The notes under the pieces are model-generated. The model was given only the letters and a program-made list of their open reading frames with translations, made no database searches and was not told where the DNA came from. Positions 18,838 to 27,059 of a DNA stretch of 64,000 nt are shown one piece after another. The stretch is taken from the NCBI GenBank assembly GCA_017403985.1, contig JAFRDE010000018.1, forward strand, positions 1-64,000. Direction: 5' to 3'. Numbering within the stretch: the stretch's first letter is position 1; the number at the start of each line of letters is the position of its first letter. The position numbers and the translations under genes are program-made. Origin of the DNA: Ruminococcus sp. (GTDB lineage Bacteria > Bacillota > Clostridia > Oscillospirales > Acutalibacteraceae).

Positions 18838-19983
18838 TTACAGCTGTCTGATACGGATGATACCGTCGACGGTCTTCGCCGCCTCGAGGGCGTCGGCGTT
18901 GGCGCCGGTGACGTCGATGATGGTATACGCATAGTCGCCGCGGCTCTTGTTCTCCATGTTCTCAACGTTGCCGCCGATCTTCTCAAGCAGCTGAGAGATC
19001 ATCTTGGGAGCGTTGTGATGGAAGACACAGAAGCGGCTCTCGCCGGTTCTGGGCATGGAGACATTCGGGAAGTTGACGGAGTTCTTGATGTTGCCGTTCT
19101 CGAGATAATCCTTCATCTCGTCGGAAGCCATGACCGCGCAGTTGTCCTCGCTCTCGGGAGTGGAAGCGCCGAGGTGCGGGATCGGAACAACGCCGTCGAC
19201 GTCGAGCAGATCGTTGGTCGCGAAGTCGGTGACATAAGAAGCCATCTTGCCGCTCTCCAGCGCCGCCTTGATGTCGGAAGAAACAACCAGACCGTCGCGG
19301 GAGAAGTTCAAGAGGCGAACGCCGTCCTTCATCTTCGCGATGGTAGCGGCGTCGATCATGCCGCGGGTGCTGTCGTTGACCGGCAGATGCAGGGTGACAT
19401 AGTCAGCCTGCGCGTACAGCTCGTCGACGTTGTTGACGGTGATGACGTGGCGGGACAGGCTTAAGGCAGCGTTGACGCTCAGATAGGGATCGTAACCGAC
19501 CACGCGCATATGCAGCGCGCGCGCCGCGTTAGCGACCAGTACGCCGATCGCGCCGAGGCCGACAACGCCGAGGGTCTTGCCCTTGATCTCGGGACCGACA
19601 AATTTGCCCTTGCCCTTTTCAACAGCCTTGAGGTTGTTGGGATCGTCCTTGAGAGTCTTAGCCCACGCGATACCCTCGCTGACCTTACGGGAGCCGAGCA
19701 GCATACCGGCGATCACGAGCTCCATAACGGCGTTCGCGTTCGCGCCGGGGGTGTTGAATACGCAGATACCCTTTTCGGCACACTTGTCGAGCGGGATATT
19801 GTTAACGCCTGCGCCGGCTCTGGCGACCGCCAGAAGGCTCTCGGGCAGCTCCATGTCGTGCAGAGAAGCGGAACGGACAAGGATACCGTCGGGAGCGTCG
19901 CACTCGTCAACGCAGTTGTAGTTCTCACCTAAGCGATCGATCGCAACGGGGGCGATCTTGTTTAATTTCAGAATGTTATACAT
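18838..19983 (-). CDS. serA: D-3-phosphoglycerate dehydrogenase
   Basis: First step of serine synthesis from 3-phosphoglycerate, NAD-dependent, cytoplasmic. The 381-residue protein has an N-terminal substrate domain (VARAGAGVNNIPLD), the Rossmann motif GVVGLGAIGVLVAN, the active-site Arg in NFSRDG and His in PHLGAST, and a C-terminal ACT domain (YAYTIIDVTGANADAL) for serine feedback. The usual DVF..EP segment carrying the catalytic Glu is shortened to VTDFATND before PHLGAST; clostridial short-form enzymes seem to share this, so loss of activity is not implied. Start ATG 19983 has AAAGGAG. It lies downstream of serC in one operon, with a repeat element in the 110-bp gap. Confidence 0.95.
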   Translation of the reverse strand: MYNILKLNKIAPVAIDRLGENYNCVDECDAPDGILVRSASLHDMELPESLLAVARAGAGVNNIPLDKCAEKGICVFNTPGANANAVMELVIAGMLLGSRKVSEGIAWAKTLKDDPNNLKAVEKGKGKFVGPEIKGKTLGVVGLGAIGVLVANAARALHMRVVGYDPYLSVNAALSLSRHVITVNNVDELYAQADYVTLHLPVNDSTRGMIDAATIAKMKDGVRLLNFSRDGLVVSSDIKAALESGKMASYVTDFATNDLLDVDGVVPIPHLGASTPESEDNCAVMASDEMKDYLENGNIKNSVNFPNVSMPRTGESRFCVFHHNAPKMISQLLEKIGGNVENMENKSRGDYAYTIIDVTGANADALEAAKTVDGIIRIRQL

Positions 19984-19993
19984 AATAAACTCC

Positions 19994-20093
19994 TTTAGTT
20001 AGGAGTGAGGAGTTAGGAGTGAGGAGTCAGGAATCAGGTGAGGACAGCGTCCTCCCACAACCATTCACCATTCACCATTCACCCTTCACCAAA
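19994..20093. repeat. Arm-core repeat with mismatched arms between serC and serA
   Basis: The left arm is TTAGGAGTGAGG-type, the centre is GGTGAGGACAGCGTCCTCCC, and the right arm is CATTCACCATTCACC-type. Unlike other complete copies, the two arms do not match each other, so this looks like a recombinant copy. Confidence 0.65.
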
Positions 20094-21179
20094 TTACTTG
20101 TTTTCTTCTTCAAACTTTTTCATGAAGGCGACGAGCTTCTCAACGCCCTCGATCGGCATCGCGTTGTAGATGGAAGCGCGCATACCGCCGACACTGCGGT
20201 GACCCTTGATGTTGATGAAGCCGGCTTCTTTAGCGGCAGCAACAAACTTCGCGTCCAGATCGGCGTCGCCGGTGACGAACGGAACGTTCATCAGAGAACG
20301 GTCCTCGGGAACGACGGTGCCCTTGAACATCTCGGAGGAATCGAGGAAGTCGTACAGGATCTTCGCCTTACGCTCGTTGCGCTCCTTCATCTTCTCCAGA
20401 CCGCCGATCTCATTCTTGATCCACTCGAGGACGAGCTTCATGATGTAGATCGTGTAGCAGGGAGGCGTGTTGTACATAGAACCGTTGTCGGCGTGGATCT
20501 GGTAGTTGAGCATGGTCGGGGTGATGTCTCTCGCCTTGCCCAGCAGATCCTCACGGATGATGCAGATGGTCACGCCCGCGGGAGCTACGTTCTTCTGCGC
20601 GCCGCCGTAAAGCATACCGAACTTGCTTACGTCGATCGGCTCGGACAGGAAGTTCGAAGAGATATCCGCGATCAGCGGAACGTCGCCTGTCTCGGGCAGC
20701 TCGTGATAAACGGTGCCGTAGATGGTGTTGTTCATGCAGATGTAGAAATAATCCGCATCGGGGGTAAAGGTGCTCTTGTCGAGCTTCGGGATATAAGAGA
20801 AGGTCTTATCCGCGGAGGAAGCGACGATATTGACTTCGCCGTAACGGGAAGCCTCGGCAGCCGCCTTCTTCGCCCACTGGCCGGTCACGACATAGTCAGC
20901 CTTGCCGGAGCCGTTCATGAAGTTGAGCGGGATTGCGGCAAACTGGGTAGAAGCGCCGCCCTGCAGGAACAGGACCTTGTAGTTGTCGGGGATGTTCATG
21001 ATCTCGCGCAGAAGAGATTCCGCCTCGGTGATGATCGCTCCGTACTCCTTGGAACGGTGGGACATCTCCATAACGGACTCGCCGGTGCCCTTGTAGTCGA
21101 GCATCTCAGCAGCCGCAGTCTTCAGCACGCTTTCGGGCAGCATCGAAGGACCTGCCGAAAAATTGTAAACTCTAGCCAT
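20094..21179 (-). CDS. serC: Phosphoserine aminotransferase
   Basis: PLP enzyme that converts 3-phosphohydroxypyruvate and glutamate to phosphoserine, second step of serine synthesis. 361 residues starting MARVYNFSAGPSMLP, with the PLP lysine K196 in YGGAQKNVAPAG and the phosphate-binding HRSKEY segment. Start ATG 21179 behind AGGAGG. It leads the serC-serA operon. No phosphoserine phosphatase is present in the window. Confidence 0.97.
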   Translation of the reverse strand: MARVYNFSAGPSMLPESVLKTAAAEMLDYKGTGESVMEMSHRSKEYGAIITEAESLLREIMNIPDNYKVLFLQGGASTQFAAIPLNFMNGSGKADYVVTGQWAKKAAAEASRYGEVNIVASSADKTFSYIPKLDKSTFTPDADYFYICMNNTIYGTVYHELPETGDVPLIADISSNFLSEPIDVSKFGMLYGGAQKNVAPAGVTICIIREDLLGKARDITPTMLNYQIHADNGSMYNTPPCYTIYIMKLVLEWIKNEIGGLEKMKERNERKAKILYDFLDSSEMFKGTVVPEDRSLMNVPFVTGDADLDAKFVAAAKEAGFINIKGHRSVGGMRASIYNAMPIEGVEKLVAFMKKFEEENK

Positions 21180-21245
21180 AATATATACCTCCTATTATGA
21201 ATAACGAAGTGTTATGACGGTATTATCCTTTTAATACCTGTCACA

Positions 21246-21274
21246 ATTATATGACAAATTCTTCGTTAATTCAA
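21246..21274 (-). promoter_or_regulatory. Promoter of serC-serA
   Basis: Minus-strand TTGAAT (21269-21274), 17-bp spacer, TATAAT (21246-21251), giving a leader of about 60 nt. The remaining stretch to the aminopeptidase terminator at 21440 shows no gene. Confidence 0.65.
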
Positions 21275-21439
21275 TAACAAAGCCAAAATCCGATGTAGCA
21301 ATTTTACAAGGAAAGCCGATGATTTTTATACATATTGCTAAAACGCCCGATAAATCGAGCAAATATAAATCTCCTCGGGAAAAATAGCCAAATCGGAACT
21401 CTATCGGGAGAACCCTCAGCCTTCCCCATATATAAGAAA

Positions 21440-21463
21440 GCAGGAGCGGTCACCCGCCCCTGC
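21440..21463 (-). terminator. Hairpin terminator after the M18 aminopeptidase
   Basis: GCAGGaGCGG pairs with CCGCcCCTGC over a 4-nt loop and is followed on the minus strand by a modest T-rich run (TTTCTTA). It lies 16 bp past the stop codon. Confidence 0.65.
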
Positions 21464-21479
21464 ATATTACTTCTATCGT

Positions 21480-22871
21480 TTAATTGAACAAGCCGTAAAA
21501 CGCCTTGTGCGCCATATAGAGATCCGCCTTGCTGATGACTTCGAACGGCGCGTGCATGCACAGCACCGCGACGCCAAGGTCGACGACGTCAACGTTCATG
21601 TTGGCGACGTATTTCGCGATCGTGCCGCCGCCGCCGATATCGACCTTGCCCAGCTCGCCGATCTGCCACTTCACGCCGTTTTTCTCGAGCATGGCGCGGA
21701 TCTCGCCCATGAACTCTGCCGAGGCGTCGGAGGTGTCGTACTTGCCGCCGTGACCGGTGTACTTGCTGATGACGACGCCCTCGTTGATAAAGGAGCAGTT
21801 CTTCGGCTCATAGACGGACGGGAAGGTCGGGTCGAACGCCGCGTTGACGTCCGCCGAAAGGCACTTACTCTTGGACAGCACGCGGTAGCCCTCAACGCCG
21901 TCCTGCTTTGCCAGATCATAGATGAAATAGCGCAGAAAGTCGCTCTGCATACCGGTGTTGCCGTCGGAGCCGGTCTCTTCCTTATCGGTCAGATAAGTGA
22001 TGCAGGTGCTCTCGGGCAGCTCCGTATCAAAGATCGCCGTCACGGACGGATAAGCGCAGCACTTGTCGTCGTGACCGTAGCCGCCGATCAAAGAACGGTC
22101 AAAGCCCACATCGCGGGTCGGATAAGCGGGGCAGAAATTCAGCTCTGCGGAGAGGAAATCGCTCTCCTCGATGCCGTAGCGGTCGTTGAGGATCTTCATC
22201 ACGTTCAGCGCGACAAGGTCCTTTTCCTCGCTGTCGTCATAGGGACGCGAGCCGACAAGGATGTTCAGATCCTCGCCGGTGAAGAGCTTAGACACCGTCT
22301 TGGAAGCGCCCTCTCTGTCGAGATGGGGCAACAGATCGGTGATCAGGAAGCACTCGTCCTTCGGATCGTCGCCGATATGAATATCGACCGTGGAGCCGTC
22401 GAGCTTGACCACTCTGCCGTGCAGAGCGAGGGGAACGGTCGTCCACTGGTACTTTTTGATGCCGCCGTAGTAATGGGTCTTGAACAGCGCGAGATTGTTG
22501 CTCTCATACAGCGGGTTGGGCTTTAAGTCGATGCGCGGAGAGTCGATGTGCGCGATCGCGAGGCGCACGCCGTCGGCAGTACCGTTCTTGCCGACGACTG
22601 CCAAGCCGATCGCTTTCTCGCGGTTGATCACATACACCTTATCGCCGGGCTTATAGCTGCCGTCGGGATCGAATTCGACAAAGCCCTTTTCGATCGCCAG
22701 CGCTTTGACATAAGCGACCGCCTCGCGCTCGGTGCGGGCGTTATCGAGAAAGGTCTTGTAACCCTCGCAGTAGGCGTCGGCTGCTTGAAGGGTCTCAGCG
22801 GTATAATCCGCCGCGCCCTTTCTCTCTTTCATCATCAATTTTTCTCTGAGTTCCTTTGCGTTTTCGCTCAT
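21480..22871 (-). CDS. M18 family aminopeptidase
   Basis: Dinuclear-zinc aminopeptidase that trims N-terminal residues from peptides in the cytoplasm. 463 residues, typical for the family. Metal-site motifs are visible in order: AHIDSPR (His), GYGHDDK (bridging Asp), LTDKEETGSDG (Glu pair), SADVNAAFDP (Asp) and CMHAPFEV (His). Start ATG 22871 behind GGAGG. It is the last gene of a minus-strand run that may start at the DUF951 gene, though a repeat element separates it from the transglycosylase upstream. Confidence 0.93.
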   Translation of the reverse strand: MSENAKELREKLMMKERKGAADYTAETLQAADAYCEGYKTFLDNARTEREAVAYVKALAIEKGFVEFDPDGSYKPGDKVYVINREKAIGLAVVGKNGTADGVRLAIAHIDSPRIDLKPNPLYESNNLALFKTHYYGGIKKYQWTTVPLALHGRVVKLDGSTVDIHIGDDPKDECFLITDLLPHLDREGASKTVSKLFTGEDLNILVGSRPYDDSEEKDLVALNVMKILNDRYGIEESDFLSAELNFCPAYPTRDVGFDRSLIGGYGHDDKCCAYPSVTAIFDTELPESTCITYLTDKEETGSDGNTGMQSDFLRYFIYDLAKQDGVEGYRVLSKSKCLSADVNAAFDPTFPSVYEPKNCSFINEGVVISKYTGHGGKYDTSDASAEFMGEIRAMLEKNGVKWQIGELGKVDIGGGGTIAKYVANMNVDVVDLGVAVLCMHAPFEVISKADLYMAHKAFYGLFN

Positions 22872-22887
22872 GTTGTACCTCCAAAAT

Positions 22888-23018
22888 TTTAATGAGGAAT
22901 CGGGAGTTAGGAATTAGGAATTGAGGGAACGCGTGACTGCGCTTTGATATGCAGAACTAATACAAATCGGGTAAGGGTGTCCCGCCATTCATTCCTCATT
23001 CCTAATTTCTCATTCCTA
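22888..23018. repeat. Complete arm-core element, inverted orientation
   Basis: Left arm AATGAGGAATCGGGAGTTAG and onward; core B GGGAACGCGTGACTGCGCTT; core A AATCGGGTAAGGGTGTCCCG; right arm CATTCCTCATTCCTAATT. The core order is the reverse complement of the copy at 16328. Confidence 0.7.
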
Positions 23019-23020
23019 AT

Positions 23021-23644
23021 TTAATAATATAGATTCTGATACATCTCGTAGGCATCGGTGACCTTTTCGACGTAGCTTGATGTTTCTTCATAAGGGATGT
23101 TCGTCAGCGTCTTGCCGTCCGGGGAGATGCTTGGATCCTCCAGCCAGCTGTCGACGTTCGCCGGTCCCGCGTTATACGCGGCGGCGGCTGTCGGTATCGA
23201 GCCGTACTTTTCGAGCAGCTTGCTCAGCAGATAGGTGCCGTAGCGAATATTGATCTCGGGATCGGACAGCGAATCCGTGCTGTAGACGACCCCTCCCTCG
23301 AGATCGTTCTGCAGATCGTCGAAGGTCGAGGGCATCAGCTGCATCAGACCCTGCGCGCCGACAGCGCTCTCCACCTCGGGACGGAATCCGCTTTCGGTGC
23401 GCATCACGGCGTAGATCAGCGGTTCCTCCACGTTGAATTCGGCGGCGGCTTTCCTCACCTCCTGCTCGTATTGCCGGGGGTAAAGCACGCTGTAGACCTT
23501 GCCCTTCACTCCCTTATAGGATGTGTCGGAAACGAAAAAGAATACCATCACGCCCACAAACAACAGCAAAACGAACGTGATCAGAAATCCGATGGCGCCG
23601 TGTCCTTTGGTCTCGCGCCCGTGGCGGGATTTGTGTCTGCTCAT
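23021..23644 (-). CDS. Membrane-anchored lytic transglycosylase (SLT domain)
   Basis: Cleaves peptidoglycan glycan strands outside the membrane. 207 residues: a short basic cytoplasmic tail, one membrane helix (about 17-38), then an SLT domain with catalytic E84 in MRTESGF, GAQGLMQLMPST, and AAAAYNAGPANVDSWL. Its ATG overlaps the stop of the upstream fusion gene by 4 nt (ATGA), so the two are translationally coupled. The coaE-slt neighbourhood is common in Clostridia. Confidence 0.93.
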   Translation of the reverse strand: MSRHKSRHGRETKGHGAIGFLITFVLLLFVGVMVFFFVSDTSYKGVKGKVYSVLYPRQYEQEVRKAAAEFNVEEPLIYAVMRTESGFRPEVESAVGAQGLMQLMPSTFDDLQNDLEGGVVYSTDSLSDPEINIRYGTYLLSKLLEKYGSIPTAAAAYNAGPANVDSWLEDPSISPDGKTLTNIPYEETSSYVEKVTDAYEMYQNLYY

Positions 23645-25257
23645 CCGCTCACCAGCCTCTCGTATAATTCTTTTACGGAAGTATATAATTCTTCTGCACT
23701 GCCGTTATTATACAGTATATCGTCGCAGAAGGTGATAAAGAACTCTTCGTGATACTGTGCCGACATTCTCCGCTGTGCTTCCTCGCAGGTGATACCGTCG
23801 CGCCGCGTGATGCGATCCAAACGGAGTTCAGGGTCGGCAAGAATACCGATGATACGGTCGCAGAAGGCGTCCTCGCCGGACTCAAACAGCTGGGATGCGT
23901 CAAAGACGACGGTATCGCCGTCGAGCTGTTCCGCTTCATCGAACATGATGCGGGCGATCGCGGGATGGGTGATCGCGTTGAGCACCGAAGTGCGTCCGGG
24001 AGAGGAAAAGGCGAGCTGCGCCAGGAGTCTGCGGTCAAGACTGCCGTCCTCTTTGAGAACGTCGCCGAACGTGGCGCAGAGCATGGCTTTGACCTCGCTG
24101 CCCTCCACGGCTTTTCGCGCGGCTTCATCCGCGCTGACGACGGGGAGTCCTGATTCTTTCAGGAGTCTTGCGACCTCACTCTTGCCCGCGCCGGTCTGAC
24201 CGGTCAAGCCGATGATGCGCTTGGTCGGCAGGTCGATGATCTCGAACGCCGCCGCGCGGATCAGGCGGTTATACAGCGCCATGCCGACGCCTGTCACAGC
24301 GGGACAGTGGGCGTAGACGGTCTTCACGCCGCCGATCTCGTCGACCGCGCGCAGGGCGTCAAACAGTGCCTGCGCCTGCGCTTTCTCATCATCCATACTG
24401 CCGATGGTGATACAGGGCGCGTTGATCTGCGGCTTATCTTCATCGTAGCACATCGCCGCGATGCTGTTATCGCGGGCATATTTGCGGTTGATGAAACTGA
24501 TATACTTTTCATCCTCGCCGCGCAGGAGAACTACCCGCGCCTTGGGCGCGTAATGCTTATATTTCATGCCGGGAGAGGAGGCTTTTTCGTTGCTTTCAAG
24601 CTGATTGAGCACCGCCTTGTCGACGTCCACGGGTCCTATCACCGCTTCGATCTCTTCGCGGGTGATGATGCCCGGGCGCAGGATGCGCGGGGTATCGGCG
24701 ACCAGCGTGATGACCGTGCTCTCCACGCCGACGCTGCATGCGCCGCCGTCGAGCACTGCTTCGATCTTACCGTCTATATCGTCGATGACGTGCTGTGCGG
24801 TGGTCGGACTGGGCTTGCCGGAGGTGTTCGCCGAGGGAGCCGCGAGCGCCAAACCGCTGACCTCCATCAGACGGTGTGCGTCGGGATGAGAAGGTATTCG
24901 GATCGCGACCGTATCGAGTCCCGCGCTGACTTCATCGGGGATGACCGAACCCTTTTTCATGATGATAGTGAGAGGCCCCGGCCAGAAGGCTTCGGCAAGT
25001 TTGATGGCTTTTTTGGGGATCTCTGCGACCAGCTGCAGGCGCTCGATATCGGAGAAGTCAGCCACATGGACGATCAGGGGATTGTCCATCGGTCTGCCTT
25101 TAGCTTCAAAAATGCGCCGCACCGCCTCGCCGTTAAGCGCGTCGGCAGCGAGACCGTAGACCGTCTCGGTAGGCATAGCGACCAGACCGCCGTCACGGAG
25201 GATGGCAGCCGCCTTTTCAATATCCTGTTGTGTGTTGGTTAAATGGTAAGTGTTCAT
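23641..25257 (-). CDS. Fused L-threonylcarbamoyladenylate synthase / dephospho-CoA kinase
   Basis: A 538-residue fusion. Residues about 1-330 are a full Sua5-type enzyme (MPTETVYGLAADALN, KGRPMDNPLIVH, SANTSGKPSPT, and the Sua5 C-terminal domain with SPGMKYKHYAP), which makes threonylcarbamoyl-AMP for the t6A37 base of tRNA. Residues about 346-538 form a CoaE kinase with P-loop GLTGQTGAGKS (350-360), VVSADEAARKAV, an ITHPAI motif and LFESGED, phosphorylating dephospho-CoA in the last step of CoA synthesis. I chose ATG 25257; the 36 codons upstream are translated repeat. It has almost no Shine-Dalgarno because a repeat element abuts the start. It lies between prfA and the transglycosylase. Confidence 0.92.
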   Translation of the reverse strand: MNTYHLTNTQQDIEKAAAILRDGGLVAMPTETVYGLAADALNGEAVRRIFEAKGRPMDNPLIVHVADFSDIERLQLVAEIPKKAIKLAEAFWPGPLTIIMKKGSVIPDEVSAGLDTVAIRIPSHPDAHRLMEVSGLALAAPSANTSGKPSPTTAQHVIDDIDGKIEAVLDGGACSVGVESTVITLVADTPRILRPGIITREEIEAVIGPVDVDKAVLNQLESNEKASSPGMKYKHYAPKARVVLLRGEDEKYISFINRKYARDNSIAAMCYDEDKPQINAPCITIGSMDDEKAQAQALFDALRAVDEIGGVKTVYAHCPAVTGVGMALYNRLIRAAAFEIIDLPTKRIIGLTGQTGAGKSEVARLLKESGLPVVSADEAARKAVEGSEVKAMLCATFGDVLKEDGSLDRRLLAQLAFSSPGRTSVLNAITHPAIARIMFDEAEQLDGDTVVFDASQLFESGEDAFCDRIIGILADPELRLDRITRRDGITCEEAQRRMSAQYHEEFFITFCDDILYNNGSAEELYTSVKELYERLVSG

Positions 25258-25261
25258 CTTG

Positions 25262-25405
25262 ATTAGTGAGGAGTGAGGAGTGAGGAGTGAATGGCGGACA
25301 TCCACACCCGAACCGTAATCAAACAACGGTGTTCTCCTGACTATTGTCATACAAATCCAAAACACGAAGTGTTTCCCGAAACTCCTAACTCCTCACTCCT
25401 AACTC
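25262..25405. repeat. Complete arm-core element between prfA and the Sua5-CoaE fusion
   Basis: Arms are GTGAGGAGTGAGGAGTGA on one side and ACTCCTAACTCCTCACTCC on the other. Core A is ATGGCGGACATCCACACCC and core B is AAAACACGAAGTGTTTCCCG. The right end touches the prfA stop and the left end touches the downstream start. Confidence 0.7.
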
Positions 25406-26482
25406 CTAACTATTCATGCTTTCTTTCAGTTGTTCCGCTCTCTGAGCGGTGACTAAGGCGTCGATGATCTCGTCGAGGTCACCGTTCATGATCTCGTCGA
25501 GCTTATACAACGTCAGCCCGATGCGGTGATCGGTCACGCGGCTCTGCGGGAAATTATAGGTGCGGATCTTTTCACTGCGGTCGCCCGAACCCACCTGAGA
25601 ACGGCGGTCGGAGGCGATCGCTTCGTTCTGCTTATCCTGCTCCATTTTCAACAGACGGGATTTCAGCACCTTCATCGCCTTATCCTTGTTCTTGTACTGA
25701 GATCGCTCGTCCTGACATTCCACTACCATGCCGGTGGGCTTATGGGTGATGCGGATCGCGGAAGAAGTCTTGTTGATATGCTGACCGCCCGCGCCGGAGG
25801 AACGGAAGGTATCGATTTCGAGGTCGTTGGGGTTGATGTCGATCTCCACGTCGTCCGCCTCGGGGAGAACGGCTACCGTCGCCGCCGAGGTATGGATGCG
25901 TCCGGAGCTTTCGGTCTGGGGCACGCGCTGGACGCGGTGGGTGCCCGACTCAAACTTGAAACGGCTGTAAGCGCCCTCACCGCTGACGATGAAAGACACT
26001 TCCTTATAGCCGCCGAGACCCGTCTCATTCAGGTTGATCACTTCGATCTTATAGCCCCTGCGCTCGGCGTACATGCTGTACATGCGGAACAGATCGTAGG
26101 CGAACAGGGAGCTTTCCTCTCCCCCGGTACCGCCGCGGATCTCTACGATAACGTTTCGCTCGTCGTTGGGATCCTTAGGCAGGAGCAGGATCTTCAGCTC
26201 CTCTTCCAGCTCGGGAAGGCTGCGCTTCGCTTCATCCAGCTCGGCAGACGCCAGTTCTCTCAGTTCCTCGTCTGAATCGGCGTCCTCGAGAATCATGAGG
26301 CTGTCCTCGATCGTCTGCTGCGCCGCCTTGTACTCGCGGTACTTCATGACCACCGGCTCGATGGAGGAATACTCCTGCATCACCTTGCGGTAGGTCTCGG
26401 GGTCGGACACGACGTCCGGCTCATACATCCGCTTTTCCAGCTCGCTGTATCGTTTGTCAAATATCTCTAATCTGCTGAACAT
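25406..26482 (-). CDS. prfA: Peptide chain release factor 1
   Basis: Recognises UAA and UAG stop codons and triggers peptide release. 358 residues, normal length. The GGQ motif is at 232-234 ([22 protein letters not shown]), followed by [12 protein letters not shown]. Start ATG 26482 with GAAGGTG upstream. In many Firmicutes prmC follows prfA; here the next gene is the Sua5-CoaE fusion and no prmC is seen. Confidence 0.98.
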   Translation of the reverse strand: MFSRLEIFDKRYSELEKRMYEPDVVSDPETYRKVMQEYSSIEPVVMKYREYKAAQQTIEDSLMILEDADSDEELRELASAELDEAKRSLPELEEELKILLLPKDPNDERNVIVEIRGGTGGEESSLFAYDLFRMYSMYAERRGYKIEVINLNETGLGGYKEVSFIVSGEGAYSRFKFESGTHRVQRVPQTESSGRIHTSAATVAVLPEADDVEIDINPNDLEIDTFRSSGAGGQHINKTSSAIRITHKPTGMVVECQDERSQYKNKDKAMKVLKSRLLKMEQDKQNEAIASDRRSQVGSGDRSEKIRTYNFPQSRVTDHRIGLTLYKLDEIMNGDLDEIIDALVTAQRAEQLKESMNS

Positions 26483-26494
26483 GGTTTCACCTTC

Positions 26495-26650
26495 GGTTAG
26501 TGAGGAGTTAGGAGTGAGGAGTGAGAAGTTACTGGCGAAATATTTGCAGTCAAATCATCATCAAAGCAAAAACGTCGTTCACCTAAACTCATCATACAAA
26601 TCCAAAACACGAAGTGTTTTCCGAGACTCCTAACTCCTAACTCCTCACTC
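26495..26650. repeat. Complete arm-core element between the DUF951 gene and prfA
   Basis: Arms TTAGTGAGGAGTTAGGAGTG and GACTCCTAACTCCTAACTCC, with core B AAAACACGAAGTGTTTTCCG. Core A is degraded in this copy. Confidence 0.65.
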
Positions 26651-26851
26651 CTAACTTTTCTCAATCTCCTCATTATCTCTATAAACTTTCCGTATATTAT
26701 GCTCGACCTTCTTGCGCGGGACCATGACCTCTCTGCCGCACTGCATACAGCGGATCTTGAAGTCCATGCCGACGCGCAGGACAAGGAAGCGGTTATTGCC
26801 GCATGGATGGGGCTTTTTCATGATCAGTTCATCGTTGATATGTATATCCAT
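26651..26851 (-). CDS. DUF951 zinc-ribbon-like small protein
   Basis: 66 residues matching the DUF951 (YyzM) pattern: MKKPHPCGNNRFLVLRVGMDFKIRCMQCGREVMVPR, with three cysteines (CG, CMQC) and one histidine that could hold zinc. Start ATG 26851 behind GGGAGG. Function of the family is not known to me. It heads the minus-strand run with prfA and has its own promoter. Confidence 0.85.
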   Translation of the reverse strand: MDIHINDELIMKKPHPCGNNRFLVLRVGMDFKIRCMQCGREVMVPRKKVEHNIRKVYRDNEEIEKS

Positions 26852-26884
26852 AAAAAGCCTCCCCGCATAGAATTATTCCGATAT

Positions 26885-26913
26885 ATTATATCATATTTAA
26901 AACCGAAAATCAA
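26885..26913 (-). promoter_or_regulatory. Promoter of the DUF951-prfA run
   Basis: Minus-strand TTGATT (26908-26913), 17-bp spacer, TATAAT (26885-26890), about 35 bp upstream of the start codon. Confidence 0.65.
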
Positions 26914-26973
26914 ATAACGAATCTGTCATAAAGGCCACATATTGTGAACTTAATGTAAACAATGCTCTATATC

Positions 26974-27002
26974 TTGACTACGGTACACGAAAGGAGTATA
27001 AT
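26974..27002 (+). promoter_or_regulatory. Promoter of the sulfatase-fold gene
   Basis: TTGACT (26974-26979), 17-bp spacer, TATAAT (26997-27002), 57 bp before the ATG. Confidence 0.7.
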
Positions 27003-27059
27003 GTAGGATGATAATTTGTATACAATTTTCGGCTTTGTGCCGACTGATGAAGGTACATT

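Noticed and set aside
18838..19983. serA as a broken gene because the DVF..EP glutamate segment is missing
   Set aside because: The frame is intact, Arg and His are present, the ACT domain is complete, it is in an operon with serC, and the short form seems common to clostridial enzymes.
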